64,000 bases of DNA from JBFAPK01 sp040676675 (GTDB lineage Bacteria; Actinomycetota; Actinomycetes; Mycobacteriales; Micromonosporaceae). The notes beneath the pieces were generated by a model, which was not told the DNA's origin, searched no databases, and worked only from the letters and a program-made list of their open reading frames with translations. The stretch covers positions 124,001 to 188,000 of the forward strand of contig NZ_JBFAPK010000006.1 in assembly GCF_040676675.1 (NCBI RefSeq). Direction: 5' to 3'. How positions within the stretch are numbered: position 1 is the first letter of the stretch; every line of letters begins with the position of its first letter. Positions 7,624 through 15,612 of the stretch are shown here, piece after piece. Made by a program: the position numbers and the translations under genes.

Positions 7624-8621
7624 CGGCGGAGAGCCTGGAGATCCACCTGGCCAGCCGTCCCGTCGGCTGGCCGACGGCGGAGAACTTCGCGCTGGTCCGG
7701 GTGCCGGTGCCGACCCCCGGACCGGGGCAGGTGCTGGTCCGCAACCAGCTGATCTCCGTCGACCCGTACATGCGCGGCCGGATGAACGACGCGAAGTCGT
7801 ACGTGCCGCCGTTCGAGGTCGGCGCGGTGCTGGAGGGCGGGGCGATCGGTGCGGTCGTCGCCTCCGAGGCCGACGGGATCGCCCCGGGCGACCTGGTCCT
7901 GCACGGCAAGGGCTGGCGGGAGTACGCCGTCGTCGACGCCGCCTCGGCCCGGGTGCTCGACCCGGAGCTGGCGCCCGTCTCGGCGTACCTCGGTCCGCTG
8001 GGCGGCAACGGGCTCACCGCGTACGCCGGGCTGCTGGAGGTGGCCGCGATGAAGCCCGGCGAGACGGTCTTCGTCTCCGCCGCGGCCGGCTCGGTGGGGA
8101 GCCTCGCCGGCCAGATCGCCAAGCTCAAGGGCGCGGCCCGGGTGGTCGGCAGCGCCGGCTCCGCCGCCAAGGTCGAGCGGCTGCTGGCGCTCGGTTTCGA
8201 CGCCGCGTTCGACTACCACGACGGGCCGATCCGCGAGTCGCTGCGGACGGCCGCGCCGGACGGGATCGACGTCTACTTCGACAACGTGGGCGGCGACCAC
8301 CTGGAGGCCGCGATCGGCGCCCTCCGGACGTTCGGCCGGGCCGCGCTCTGCGGCGCGATCGCCCAGTACAACGCGACCGAGCCCACCCCGGCGCCGCGCA
8401 ACCTGGCCGCGGTGATCACCAAGCGGCTCACCCTGCGCGGATTCATCGTCACCGACCACGCCGCGCTGAGCGGCCAGTTCCTGCGCGAGATGTCCGGCTG
8501 GCTGCGCGCGGGCGAGCTGCGGTACGACGAGACCTTCGTCGACGGGCTGGAGAACACGCCCGACGCCTTCCTCGGCGTCCTGCGCGGCGAGAACCTCGGC
8601 AAGATGCTGGTCCGCGTCTGA
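7620..8621 (+). CDS. NADP-dependent oxidoreductase, zinc-free MDR family
   Basis: A 333-residue medium-chain dehydrogenase/reductase of the leukotriene B4 dehydrogenase/curcumin reductase type. It lacks the zinc-binding cysteines of alcohol dehydrogenases and carries ISVDPYMRGRMND near 42, the substrate-domain segment GPLGGNGLTAYAGL near 123, the nucleotide-binding VSAAAGSVGSLAGQIAKLKG near 151, and YFDNVGGDHLEAA near 219. Such enzymes reduce alpha,beta-unsaturated carbonyls with NADPH. The GTGA overlap with ohr suggests a shared role in detoxifying lipid-peroxide products; the substrate is not predictable. Confidence 0.9.
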   Translation: MTAESLEIHLASRPVGWPTAENFALVRVPVPTPGPGQVLVRNQLISVDPYMRGRMNDAKSYVPPFEVGAVLEGGAIGAVVASEADGIAPGDLVLHGKGWREYAVVDAASARVLDPELAPVSAYLGPLGGNGLTAYAGLLEVAAMKPGETVFVSAAAGSVGSLAGQIAKLKGAARVVGSAGSAAKVERLLALGFDAAFDYHDGPIRESLRTAAPDGIDVYFDNVGGDHLEAAIGALRTFGRAALCGAIAQYNATEPTPAPRNLAAVITKRLTLRGFIVTDHAALSGQFLREMSGWLRAGELRYDETFVDGLENTPDAFLGVLRGENLGKMLVRV

Positions 8622-8682
8622 CCCGCCCCCGCCCGGCCCTGCCCCCGCCCTGCCCCCGTCCCCGCCCGGCCCCCGTCCCCGC

Positions 8683-8752
8683 CGATCATGGAGTCGTGGC
8701 GCTCGCAAAAGCCGCATAGGTCCACGTAATGCCGACCACAAATCCATGATCG
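8683..8752. repeat. Imperfect palindromic intergenic element (CGATCATGGA arms)
   Basis: Left arm 8683-8699 (CGATCATGGAGTCGTGG) pairs with right arm 8736-8752 with two mismatches around a 36-nt loop. It lies between the oxidoreductase and hisF. The sequence has the look of a dispersed repeat family rather than a simple terminator, since no U-tract follows. No second copy occurs in this window. Confidence 0.7.
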
Positions 8753-8763
8753 ACGGGGGCGGC

Positions 8764-8769
8764 TAGGCT
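8764..8769 (+). promoter_or_regulatory. -10 hexamer, leaderless promoter of hisF
   Basis: TAGGCT lies 7 nt before the hisF ATG at 8777, with no Shine-Dalgarno sequence. It indicates that hisF is transcribed separately from the upstream his block. Confidence 0.55.
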
Positions 8770-8776
8770 CGGGGGC

Positions 8777-9547
8777 ATGACGGTGGCGGTACGGGTGATC
8801 CCCTGTCTGGACGTGGACGCCGGGCGGGTGGTCAAGGGGGTCAACTTCCTCGACCTGCGGGACGCGGGCGACCCGGTCGAGCTGGCGGCGGCGTACGACG
8901 CGGCCGGGGCGGACGAGCTGACCTTCCTCGACGTCACGGCCTCGTCCGACGACCGGGGCACGATGCTGGACGTGGTGCGCCGCACCGCCGAGTCCGTCTT
9001 CATCCCGTTGACCGTGGGCGGCGGCGTGCGCCGGGTCGCCGACGTCGACACGTTGCTGCGGGCCGGGGCCGACAAGGTGGGCGTGAACACCGCCGCCATC
9101 GCCCGCCCGGAGCTGATCGCCGAGATCGCCGAGCGGTTCGGCCGGCAGGTGCTGGTGCTCTCGCTGGACGTACGGCGGGCACCGGCGGGCACGGTCACGG
9201 AGAGCGGCTTCGAGGTCACCACCCACGGTGGGCGGCGCGGCACCGGGCTGGACGCGGTGGCCTGGGCCCGCCGCGGCGCCGAGCTGGGGGCGGGGGAGAT
9301 CCTGCTCAACTCGATGGACGCCGACGGCACGAAGTCCGGCTTCGACCTGGAGCTGATCGGGGCGGTCCGCCGGGCCGTGGACGTACCGGTGATCGCCAGC
9401 GGCGGGGCCGGCGCGGTGGCCGACTTCCCGCCCGCCGTGGCGGCGGGCGCGGACGCGGTGCTCGCGGCCAGCGTCTTCCACTTCGGCGAGCTGACCATCG
9501 GCGAGGTCAAGGACGAGCTGCGCGGCGCCGGGCACGTGGTGCGCTGA
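8777..9547 (+). CDS. hisF: Imidazole glycerol phosphate synthase, cyclase subunit
   Basis: Uses ammonia from HisH to convert PRFAR into imidazole glycerol phosphate and AICAR. The 256-residue (beta-alpha)8 barrel has VIPCLDVDAGRVVKGVNF with catalytic Asp 11, LTVGGGVR near 79, LSLDVRRAP near 130 and LLNSMDADGTKSGFDLELI near 177 with the second catalytic Asp. It is separated from hisH by the ohr block and has its own promoter, so subunit balance does not depend on coupling. Confidence 0.97.
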   Translation: MTVAVRVIPCLDVDAGRVVKGVNFLDLRDAGDPVELAAAYDAAGADELTFLDVTASSDDRGTMLDVVRRTAESVFIPLTVGGGVRRVADVDTLLRAGADKVGVNTAAIARPELIAEIAERFGRQVLVLSLDVRRAPAGTVTESGFEVTTHGGRRGTGLDAVAWARRGAELGAGEILLNSMDADGTKSGFDLELIGAVRRAVDVPVIASGGAGAVADFPPAVAAGADAVLAASVFHFGELTIGEVKDELRGAGHVVR

Positions 9548-9580
9548 CGCCGCCCCGACCACGGGCGCGCCGGGACCGGG

Positions 9581-10042
9581 TCAGCCGGACGAGGACTCCT
9601 GGGCCGGACGGCGGCGGACCGGCTGCCCCGTCCGTACCGCGAACTCCTGCACGGCGGCGGCATGCTCGTCGTCGCCGAGCGTCCAGTCCGAGGTGCCCGG
9701 GGTGTGCCGGCGGCTGAGCACGCCGTGCACGGCCTCCACGGTCGTGCCGAAGCCGCCGTTCGGCCGGGTGCGCCACAGGTGCTCGCCGGCCGGGGTCACC
9801 CGGAACCAGCCGTCCGAGACGGTGATCAGTCCCGCGCCGGCCAGCCGGCGAACGGCGGCCTCGACCTCGTGCCGGGCGGGCAGGGACCGGTTCAGGTGGT
9901 CAGCGGTGGAGAGCACGTCGGCGAGGCGTACCCCCTCCGGACGTCTGGTGGTCGCCGCCCGCCGGTGCCGACCGGCGCCGCCGGCGATCACCAGCGATAC
10001 GAAGATCCACGCGTCCGCCCACCGCCATCCCTCTTCCCCCAT
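9581..10042 (-). CDS. Hypothetical protein with winged-helix-like core
   Basis: A 153-residue protein beginning MGEEGWRWADAWIFVSLVIAGG, a possible short hydrophobic helix, followed by a segment that reads like a winged helix: RLADVLSTADHLNRSLPARHEVEAAVRRLAGAGLITVSDGWFRVTPAG. The C-terminus is polar and rich in Arg and Ser. The ATG at 10042 is preferred over an in-frame start at 10090, which would add an Arg-rich leader. It is convergent with hisF. No family name is recognised; a small transcription regulator is one possibility. Confidence 0.65.
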   Translation of the reverse strand: MGEEGWRWADAWIFVSLVIAGGAGRHRRAATTRRPEGVRLADVLSTADHLNRSLPARHEVEAAVRRLAGAGLITVSDGWFRVTPAGEHLWRTRPNGGFGTTVEAVHGVLSRRHTPGTSDWTLGDDEHAAAVQEFAVRTGQPVRRRPAQESSSG

Positions 10043-10168
10043 GGCAAAGATGATGCCGTGCCGGCGGCGCCGAGGGAACCGTTGAGGCAAGGGATTTCCT
10101 GCCAGACCGGCCGCCTTCCGTCCACTGAGGATGGACGAGCGGAGAACGGCGCGGTCAGGCGGGCGGCG

Positions 10169-10216
10169 GCGCGGTGCGGTGGTGGCGCGGTGCGGTGGTG
10201 GCGCGGTGCGGCGGTG
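10169..10216. repeat. 16-bp tandem repeat, 3 copies, at the yczE 3' end
   Basis: Units of GCGCGGTGCGGTGGTG start at 10169, 10185 and 10201, the last with one substitution. They stop one base short of the yczE stop codon (10218-10220, minus strand). Confidence 0.85.
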
Positions 10217-10217
10217 G

Positions 10218-10871
10218 TCAGGCCGGGTGGGCGTCCGGGGTCGCGGCGGGCGGTAGCGCGGCGGGCGGCGGTACCCGGAACAACGGGATGAACACGTGCG
10301 CGAGCGGGCCGATGAGCAGCGCGTACGCCACGGTGCCGACCCCGACGGTGCCGCCGAGCAGCCAGCCCACCGCCAGTACGGTGACCTCGATGACGGTACG
10401 GGTCAGCCGGATGGAGCGGCCCGGACGCCGTGCCACGAAGCCGGTCATCAACCCGTCCCGGGGACCGGGGCCGAGTCGGGCGCCGAGGTAGAGCCCGGTG
10501 GCCATGCCGTTGAGCACGATGCCGGCGGCGAGGAAGCCGACCCGGACGGGCAGCGGCTGCGGGGTGGGCAGGAGCGCGAGCGCGGCGTCGACGACGAGGC
10601 CGATGACCACGACGTTGCTGACCGTACCGAGCCCCGGGCGCTGCCGCAGCGGGATCCAGAGCAGCAGGACGAGCGCGCCGACCACGATGGTGACCGTCCC
10701 CATGGAGAGCCCGGTCAGCCTGGTGAGTCCCTGGTGGAAGACGTCCCACGGATCGAGGCCGAGGGTGGCTTCGATCATCAGCGCCATGCTGAAGCCGTAG
10801 AGCGCCAATCCGACGTAGAGCTGGACGAGACGCCGGACCAGGTGATCCCGCCGGTTGCCTATCTTGGTCAT
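10218..10871 (-). CDS. yczE: YczE-family integral membrane protein
   Basis: A 217-residue membrane protein with about five hydrophobic helices (LVQLYVGLALYGFSMALMIEA, TVTIVVGALVLLLWIPL, VVVIGLVVDAALALL, VGFLAAGIVLNGMATGLYLGA and VIEVTVLAVGWLLGG). Family hallmarks include LGLDPWDVFHQGLTRLTG and GPRDGLMTGFVARR. The function of the family is unknown; in many actinobacteria it is paired with a divergent MocR-type regulator, as here. The ATG at 10871 (MTKIGNRRD) is chosen; an upstream GTG would add seven residues. Confidence 0.85.
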   Translation of the reverse strand: MTKIGNRRDHLVRRLVQLYVGLALYGFSMALMIEATLGLDPWDVFHQGLTRLTGLSMGTVTIVVGALVLLLWIPLRQRPGLGTVSNVVVIGLVVDAALALLPTPQPLPVRVGFLAAGIVLNGMATGLYLGARLGPGPRDGLMTGFVARRPGRSIRLTRTVIEVTVLAVGWLLGGTVGVGTVAYALLIGPLAHVFIPLFRVPPPAALPPAATPDAHPA

Positions 10872-10888
10872 GCGTGCCACTCTGAGGG

Positions 10889-10958
10889 CCAATAAGGAGC
10901 CGTTGAAGAGCCAATCTGCCGGAGGTGGCCATGACCGGGTCGGTACGTGGGCCCCAAT
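10889..10958. promoter_or_regulatory. CCAAT repeats between yczE and yczR, operator candidate
   Basis: CCAAT occurs at 10889, 10911 and 10954. The first two are exactly 22 bp apart (two helical turns) and the third is 43 bp further, inside a CCAATTGG palindrome within the first yczR codons. MocR/GntR regulators commonly bind short direct repeats on one face of the helix, so this is a plausible site for autoregulation and control of yczE. Confidence 0.45.
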
Positions 10959-12385
10959 TGGCCCGCTTGCTCGGACAGTGGCACCCCCTGCCGGGTCGCC
11001 GCCGCAGCCCCGACTATCTGGCCCTGGCCGGTTCGGTACGCGGCCTGCTCTCCGACGGCCGGCTGCCGCTGGGCGTACGGCTGCCGGCCGAGCGGGAGCT
11101 GGCCGAGGCGCTGCGGGTCAGCCGTACCACGGTCACCGCCGCGTACCGCGAACTGCGCGAGAGTGGGCACCTGACCAGCCGCCGCGGCGCCGGCAGCTGG
11201 ACCACCCTGCCGACCGGACACCGCTTCGTCAGCTCCGGCGTGTGGGGCCCGTCGGACGACCTCGACATGATCGACCTGGCCTGCGCGGCGCTGGCGGCCC
11301 CGGTCGAGCTGCTCGGCGCGGCCCGGGCCGCCGCCAACGACCTCGCCTGCTACCTCGGCGACGCCGGGTACCACCACACCGGGATCATCGAGCTGCGCGA
11401 GGCGGTGGCCCGCGGCTACGAGGCGCGAGGGCTGCCCACCAGCCCCGACCAGATCATGATCACCAACGGTACGCAGCACGCGCTGGACCTGGCGCTGCGC
11501 GCGGCCCTGCCGCCCGGCGCGAGCGTGCTGGTCGAGTCCCCGACCTATCCCAACGCGCTGGCCGCCCTCACCGCGCGCCGGGCCCGGATCGGCACCCACG
11601 GACTCGCCGCCGACGGCGTCGGCTGGGACGCCGAGCTGCTGCTCGGCAGCCTGCGGCAGACCCGCCCGCAACTGGCCTACCTGATCCCCGAGTTCCAGAA
11701 CCCGACCGGTCACCTGATGCCGGTCGAGCTGCGCGAGCGCCTCGTCGCCACCGCGCACGCCACCGGCACCGACCTCATCGTCGACGAGTCCTTCGTCGAC
11801 GTGCCGCTGGACGGCACGGTCGTGCCGCCGCCCGTCGCGGCCTTCGACCGGCACTCCCGGGTCATCAGCATCGGCGGCATGAGCAAGCCCTACTGGGGTG
11901 GCCTGCGCATCGGCTGGGTGCGTGCCTCCGTACCGCAGGTGCAGCGTCTCGCCGCCGCCCGGGTCGGGGTGGACATGGCCAGCCCCGTGCTCGACCAGCT
12001 CGTCGCCGTCCACCTGCTCGCGGACGCCGCCACCATCGTCCCGGCCCGCCGGGCCCTGCTGGCGGCGCAGCGGGACGCGCTGCTCGACGCGCTGCGCCGG
12101 ACGCTGCCCGAGTGGCGGGTCACCGTTCCGCGCGGCGGGGTCGGGCTCTGGGCGGAGCTGGACGGCCCGATCTCCAGCGCCCTCACCCGGGCCGCCGGAG
12201 AGGTCGGGGTACGCCTCGCCGCCGGCCCCCGGTTCGGCGCCGACGGTACGCTCGAACGCTTCCTGCGGCTGCCCTTCACCCTGCCCGCACCCGAGTTGAC
12301 CGAGGCGGTGCAGCGGATCGCCGCGGTCCGCTACGACCTCGACCGGGCGGAGCGACCCCGCTGGCGCGAACCGGTCATCGCCTGA
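10931..12385 (+). CDS. yczR: MocR-type regulator (GntR helix-turn-helix fused to aminotransferase fold)
   Basis: A 484-residue fusion. The N-terminal winged helix (PDYLALAGSVRGLLSDGRLPLGVRLPAERELAEALRVSRTTVTAAYREL, residues 28-80) is joined to a fold-type I PLP domain with GYHHTGIIELREAVA, FQNPTGHLMP and the PLP-lysine segment SIGGMSKPYWGGLRIGW near 315. The ATG at 10931 is 5 nt behind GGAGG; a GTG at 10925 overlaps that site. Its position opposite yczE matches the YczR/YczE pair recognised in actinobacteria. The PLP domain probably senses a B6 vitamer or amino acid, which is inferred from the family. Confidence 0.88.
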   Translation: MTGSVRGPQLARLLGQWHPLPGRRRSPDYLALAGSVRGLLSDGRLPLGVRLPAERELAEALRVSRTTVTAAYRELRESGHLTSRRGAGSWTTLPTGHRFVSSGVWGPSDDLDMIDLACAALAAPVELLGAARAAANDLACYLGDAGYHHTGIIELREAVARGYEARGLPTSPDQIMITNGTQHALDLALRAALPPGASVLVESPTYPNALAALTARRARIGTHGLAADGVGWDAELLLGSLRQTRPQLAYLIPEFQNPTGHLMPVELRERLVATAHATGTDLIVDESFVDVPLDGTVVPPPVAAFDRHSRVISIGGMSKPYWGGLRIGWVRASVPQVQRLAAARVGVDMASPVLDQLVAVHLLADAATIVPARRALLAAQRDALLDALRRTLPEWRVTVPRGGVGLWAELDGPISSALTRAAGEVGVRLAAGPRFGADGTLERFLRLPFTLPAPELTEAVQRIAAVRYDLDRAERPRWREPVIA

Positions 12386-12501
12386 CCCGGCCCGCGACCC
12401 GTCCCCGCGGCGGCGGCCGTCGTCCGGGCGGTACCGGCGCGCGAGGCAGGGGGCCGGTGCCTCCGGCGCACTCACGCGCGCCGGCCCGCTTCCGGCGGGC
12501 G

Positions 12502-12507
12502 TACGCT
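12502..12507 (+). promoter_or_regulatory. -10 hexamer, leaderless promoter of a GNAT gene
   Basis: TACGCT ends 6 nt before the GTG start at 12514, and no ribosome-binding site is present. Confidence 0.5.
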
Positions 12508-12513
12508 CCCGGC

Positions 12514-13017
12514 GTGGACATCCTGATTCGGCGCGCGGTACCGGCGGACCACCCGGCCATCGCGGAGATCACCGTCGAGGTCTACCGCGAGCTGCTGCCG
12601 CCCGGAGGCGAGGACTACCTGCGTACGCTCGGCGACGTGCCGGCCCGGGCCGAGCACGCGGAGCTGCTGGTCGCGGCCGACACCGGGAGCGGGAACGTCG
12701 TCGGCGCCGTCGCCTTCGCGCCGTTCGGCAACCCGTACGCGCAGATCACCGGCCCGGGGGAGGCCGAGTTCCGGATGCTCGCCGTCGCCCCCGCCGCGCA
12801 GCGCCGCGGCGTCGCCGAGGCCCTGGTCCGCGCCTGCCTGGACCGGACCCGTGAACTGGGCCTGCACCGCGTGGCGCTGGTGACCCAGCAGAACATGCTG
12901 ACGGCGCAGCGGCTCTACGCCCGGCTCGGTTTCGTCCGGGCGCCCGAGCGGGACTTCTCGCCGGTGCCGGGCGTGCTGCTCTGGGCCTTCACCGTCGAAC
13001 TCGACGAGGTGGCCTGA
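12514..13017 (+). CDS. GNAT family N-acetyltransferase
   Basis: A 167-residue acetyltransferase with the single-domain GNAT fold. The N-terminus is ILIRRAVPADHPAIAEITVEVYRE. The acetyl-CoA pyrophosphate-binding motif A is RMLAVAPAAQRRGVAEALVRACL near 89-111, and LHRVALVTQQNMLTAQRLYARLGFVRAPERD is motif B. The substrate cannot be predicted. The GTG start gives the correct family N-terminus. The 3' end belongs to a degenerate repeat that includes its stop codon. Confidence 0.9.
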   Translation: MDILIRRAVPADHPAIAEITVEVYRELLPPGGEDYLRTLGDVPARAEHAELLVAADTGSGNVVGAVAFAPFGNPYAQITGPGEAEFRMLAVAPAAQRRGVAEALVRACLDRTRELGLHRVALVTQQNMLTAQRLYARLGFVRAPERDFSPVPGVLLWAFTVELDEVA

Positions 13018-13091
13018 GCCGACAGCCGAGGCGACCCGAGCCGGGCGCGGGGGAGGCCCGACCCGGCAGGCGAGGTGGCCCGAGCCGGCAG
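13004..13091 (+). repeat. Degenerate repeats at a GNAT gene 3' end
   Basis: CGAGGTGGCCTGAGCCGACAG (13004, including the TGA stop), a weaker copy near 13026 and CGAGGTGGCCCGAGCCGGCAG (13071) are clearly related. They place copies of the last codons in the trailer. Confidence 0.65.
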
Positions 13092-13178
13092 AGATTCCCT
13101 GAGTCGGCCCGGACCGGCGACCGGAGGGCTCCGCCGACCGCGCGATAAGTCGATGGCGCGGGCGTCGTGCCGGTCGTC

Positions 13179-13850
13179 ATGATCGCACCCGTGCTTGCCG
13201 AGCTGTGGCCCCAGTACGGCCTCACCATCGTCACTCCGCGACTGGAGCTGCGCCTGCCCCGCGAGGAGGAGTTGGCCGACCTGGCCCGCCTCGCGGGCCG
13301 GGGCGTACATCCCCCGGACGAACGGCCGTTCCTGACGCCGTGGACGGATGGCGGCCCGATGGACCGCGCGCGGTACGTGTTGCGCGCCCACTGGGCGCAG
13401 CTCGGCGCGTGGAGCGTCGCCGACTGGCGGCTCGGGCTGGGGGTGTTCCACCGCGGCGAGCCGCTCGGGATGGTCACGCTGCGCGCCCGAGACTTCCTGG
13501 TCGCGCGCGAGGTCACGACATTCTCGTGGCTGGGAATCGCGCACCACGGCAGGGGAGTCGGGACGGAAGCCCGGATCGGCCTGCTCACCCTGGCCTTCGA
13601 CCACCTCGGCGCCGAGTCCGCGCGCACCGACGTCTTCCGCGACAACCACGCCTCGCAGGGGGTGTCCCGCAGGCTCGGCTACGAACCCGACGGCATCTCG
13701 GTCGACGTGCGCGACGGCGAGGCCGTCGTCTCGGACCGGCTGCGACTGACCCGCGTGGCGTGGGCGCGGCGGGAGCGCCCGGCGGTGCGGGTCGAGGGCC
13801 TGGCCGCCTGCCGGGAGATGTTCGGGCACCCGCCGCACTCGTCGATCTAG
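13179..13850 (+). CDS. GNAT acetyltransferase, RimJ/RimL-like
   Basis: A 223-residue protein with the RimJ/RimL layout: YGLTIVTPRLELRLPREEELADLARLA at the N-terminus, the central SWLGIAHHGRGVGTEARIGLLTLAFDHLGA near 118-147 (acetyl-CoA loop HHGRGVGTEA), and SARTDVFRDNHASQGVSRRLGYEPDG. Such enzymes acetylate N-termini of proteins or small molecules. A GTG at 13167 would add four residues; neither start has a clear ribosome-binding site. The TAG stop is inside the 64-bp palindromic element, which encodes the final SSI. Confidence 0.85.
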   Translation: MIAPVLAELWPQYGLTIVTPRLELRLPREEELADLARLAGRGVHPPDERPFLTPWTDGGPMDRARYVLRAHWAQLGAWSVADWRLGLGVFHRGEPLGMVTLRARDFLVAREVTTFSWLGIAHHGRGVGTEARIGLLTLAFDHLGAESARTDVFRDNHASQGVSRRLGYEPDGISVDVRDGEAVVSDRLRLTRVAWARRERPAVRVEGLAACREMFGHPPHSSI

Positions 13851-13903
13851 GGCAAATCGTGGTGATTGGAGGTTAACTCACGAGGATTTGCCCTAGATCG
13901 ACG
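13840..13903. repeat. 64-bp palindromic element, copy A
   Basis: Perfect 19-bp arms (CGTCGATCTAGGGCAAATC at 13840-13858 and its complement at 13885-13903) enclose a 26-nt loop that itself contains GTGATTGGAG and AACTCAC. The stop codons of both convergent neighbours lie within it. A second copy with identical arms is at 63263-63326. Confidence 0.92.
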
Positions 13904-14802
13904 GGCAGGTCCGGCAGCCGCAGCCGGCCCCGCAACGGGCGGAGCGCGCGGTCCGGCCGGGGTGCCCGGCGCACCCGGGGCAGCGCCACGGCGGCCCAGA
14001 CGACCTTGCCGTCCGGTCCGCGCAGCACTCCGCCGCGAACCATGTACCGGGCGACCAGCGCCAACCCGCGCCCGCGTACCGCCAGTCCGGTGTGCTCGCC
14101 GACGGAGCCGACCCCGTTCGGGCCGACCCCGTCCGGGCCGTCGTTCCGCCCGGCGAGCGCGTCTCCGGCGGTGCGCCGCTGGCCGAGATCCGGCAGCACG
14201 GGCGAGCGGTCGGCCACCGCGATCCGCAGCTGGCGGCGGTGCCGGCAGACCGTCACGTCGATCTCGGTACCGGCGTGCTCCACCGCGTTCGCCACCAGCT
14301 CGGAGACGATCAGCTGGCCCGCCTCCACCGCCGCGGGCAGCCGCCAGCGGTCGCAGGACTCCCGGACCAGCCGGCGGGCCGAGGCAGCCGCCCCGGGCGT
14401 GGGCGCGAGCCGCAGGTGCGCCCGGCGCACGCCGGGGAAGGGGTGGTGCGGGCGGATACGTCCCAGGGTCTCGCCGAGGCTCGCGCGCAGCGCCGCCGAA
14501 CCGCCCGGCAGCCGGCGCAGCAGGCCGGTCAGGACGCCGGCGGGGGCCGAGATCAGGACCGGGACGCCGGGCCAGCGGTCGCCCCGGCGCACCACCACGG
14601 CGGGGAGCAGCGCCGAGACCGTACGCCCCGACGCGCCGCGCCCGGGTCCCGCGCGGTCGACCACGACGACGGACGACGGGCGGTTCGCGGTGTAGCGGAG
14701 CACCGCCCGACGCAGCGCCCTCGCCCGCCCGATGCCCCATCGGCCGGTCAGCGCGATCACCAGGGCGCCGGTCTCCACATGGGCTGCCACCCAGGCCACC
14801 AT
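13873..14802 (-). CDS. Anti-sigma-factor-type ATP-binding protein with N-terminal STAS-like region
   Basis: A 309-residue protein. Residues 1-110 (VETGALVIALTGRWGIGRARALRRAVL through VVVVDRAG) resemble a degenerate STAS domain. Residues ~140-290 are a SpoIIAB/RsbW-like HATPase_c_2 domain: ESCDRWRLPAAVEAGQLIVSELVANAVEHAGT is the N-box, and HTGLAVRGRGLALVARYMV is the G-region. This class phosphorylates or sequesters anti-sigma antagonists. The ATG at 14802 is preferred; an ATG at 14856 would add an unstructured leader. The last residues (DLGQILVS) are encoded by the palindromic element. No cognate sigma factor or partner lies nearby. Confidence 0.78.
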   Translation of the reverse strand: MVAWVAAHVETGALVIALTGRWGIGRARALRRAVLRYTANRPSSVVVVDRAGPGRGASGRTVSALLPAVVVRRGDRWPGVPVLISAPAGVLTGLLRRLPGGSAALRASLGETLGRIRPHHPFPGVRRAHLRLAPTPGAAASARRLVRESCDRWRLPAAVEAGQLIVSELVANAVEHAGTEIDVTVCRHRRQLRIAVADRSPVLPDLGQRRTAGDALAGRNDGPDGVGPNGVGSVGEHTGLAVRGRGLALVARYMVRGGVLRGPDGKVVWAAVALPRVRRAPRPDRALRPLRGRLRLPDLPVDLGQILVS

Positions 14803-14955
14803 CGTCGCTCGCCCCCTCGTCCCGCTGGCGCCGCCGGCCAGCCGCGCCCTGCCCATCGTTTACCCGGTCGTTCCCGCTTTGAAGCCCGCCGGCCGGCAGC
14901 CGGCGCCCCGGTTCGGGTACCCCACCGGTTGGCGGGCTGTGGCACAGTGACCGGG

Positions 14956-15564
14956 ATGCAGATCCCACTCTCCGCGCTGCCCATGTCACTGAGCTGGGAC
15001 GTCCCGCCCGCCGGTTGCCGCTCCGACGGGGCCGGCTCGCTCCTCGTCGACGCGCCGGCCCGTACCGATCTCTTCGTCGACCCGGCCGGCGGCGAGCCCT
15101 CGCTCGGCGCCCCGCGCCTGCTCGGCACCCCGCCCGACGGCGACTTCCAGCTGCGGGCCCGGATCGGCGTCCGCTTCGCGGCCGCCTACGACGCCGGCAC
15201 GCTGCTGGTCTGGGCCGGCGAGCGCAGCTGGGCGAAGCTCTGTTACGAGCGCTCGCCGCAGGGGGTGCCGATGGTGGTGTCGGTGGTGACGCGGGACGTC
15301 TCCGACGACGCCAATGGTGTCGAGGTTCCGGACGGAGAGCCGATCCGCCTGCGCGTCTCCCGGCTCGGCCCGGCGTGGGCGTTCCACGCGGGTGTCGACG
15401 GCTCGCGCTGGTCGCTGGTGCGCTACTTCCGCCTCGGCGATCCGGCCGCGCCGGTCCGGGTCGGCTTCGAGGCGCAGTCCCCGACGGGCGAGGGCTGCCG
15501 GGTCTCGTTCGACGACGTCGCCTTCGTACCGGAGCGCCTCACCGACCTGCGCGGCGGCGCCTGA
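14956..15564 (+). CDS. DUF1349 domain-containing protein
   Basis: A 202-residue cytoplasmic protein with the concanavalin-A-like fold of the DUF1349 family: LSWDVPPAG at the start, TDLFVDPAGG near 36, FAAAYDAGTLLVWAGERSWAKLCYERSPQGVPMVVSVVTRDVSDDANG near 76-122, and the C-terminal VRVGFEAQSPTGEGCRVSFDDVAFVP. The family is sometimes annotated as an enolase regulator, but the biochemical role is not established. It is divergent from the anti-sigma-type gene. Confidence 0.85.
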   Translation: MQIPLSALPMSLSWDVPPAGCRSDGAGSLLVDAPARTDLFVDPAGGEPSLGAPRLLGTPPDGDFQLRARIGVRFAAAYDAGTLLVWAGERSWAKLCYERSPQGVPMVVSVVTRDVSDDANGVEVPDGEPIRLRVSRLGPAWAFHAGVDGSRWSLVRYFRLGDPAAPVRVGFEAQSPTGEGCRVSFDDVAFVPERLTDLRGGA

Positions 15565-15612
15565 GCCGGCGTACCGGTGGCGGTACGCCGGCGGGCGCCG
15601 ACGGGCGGGCGG

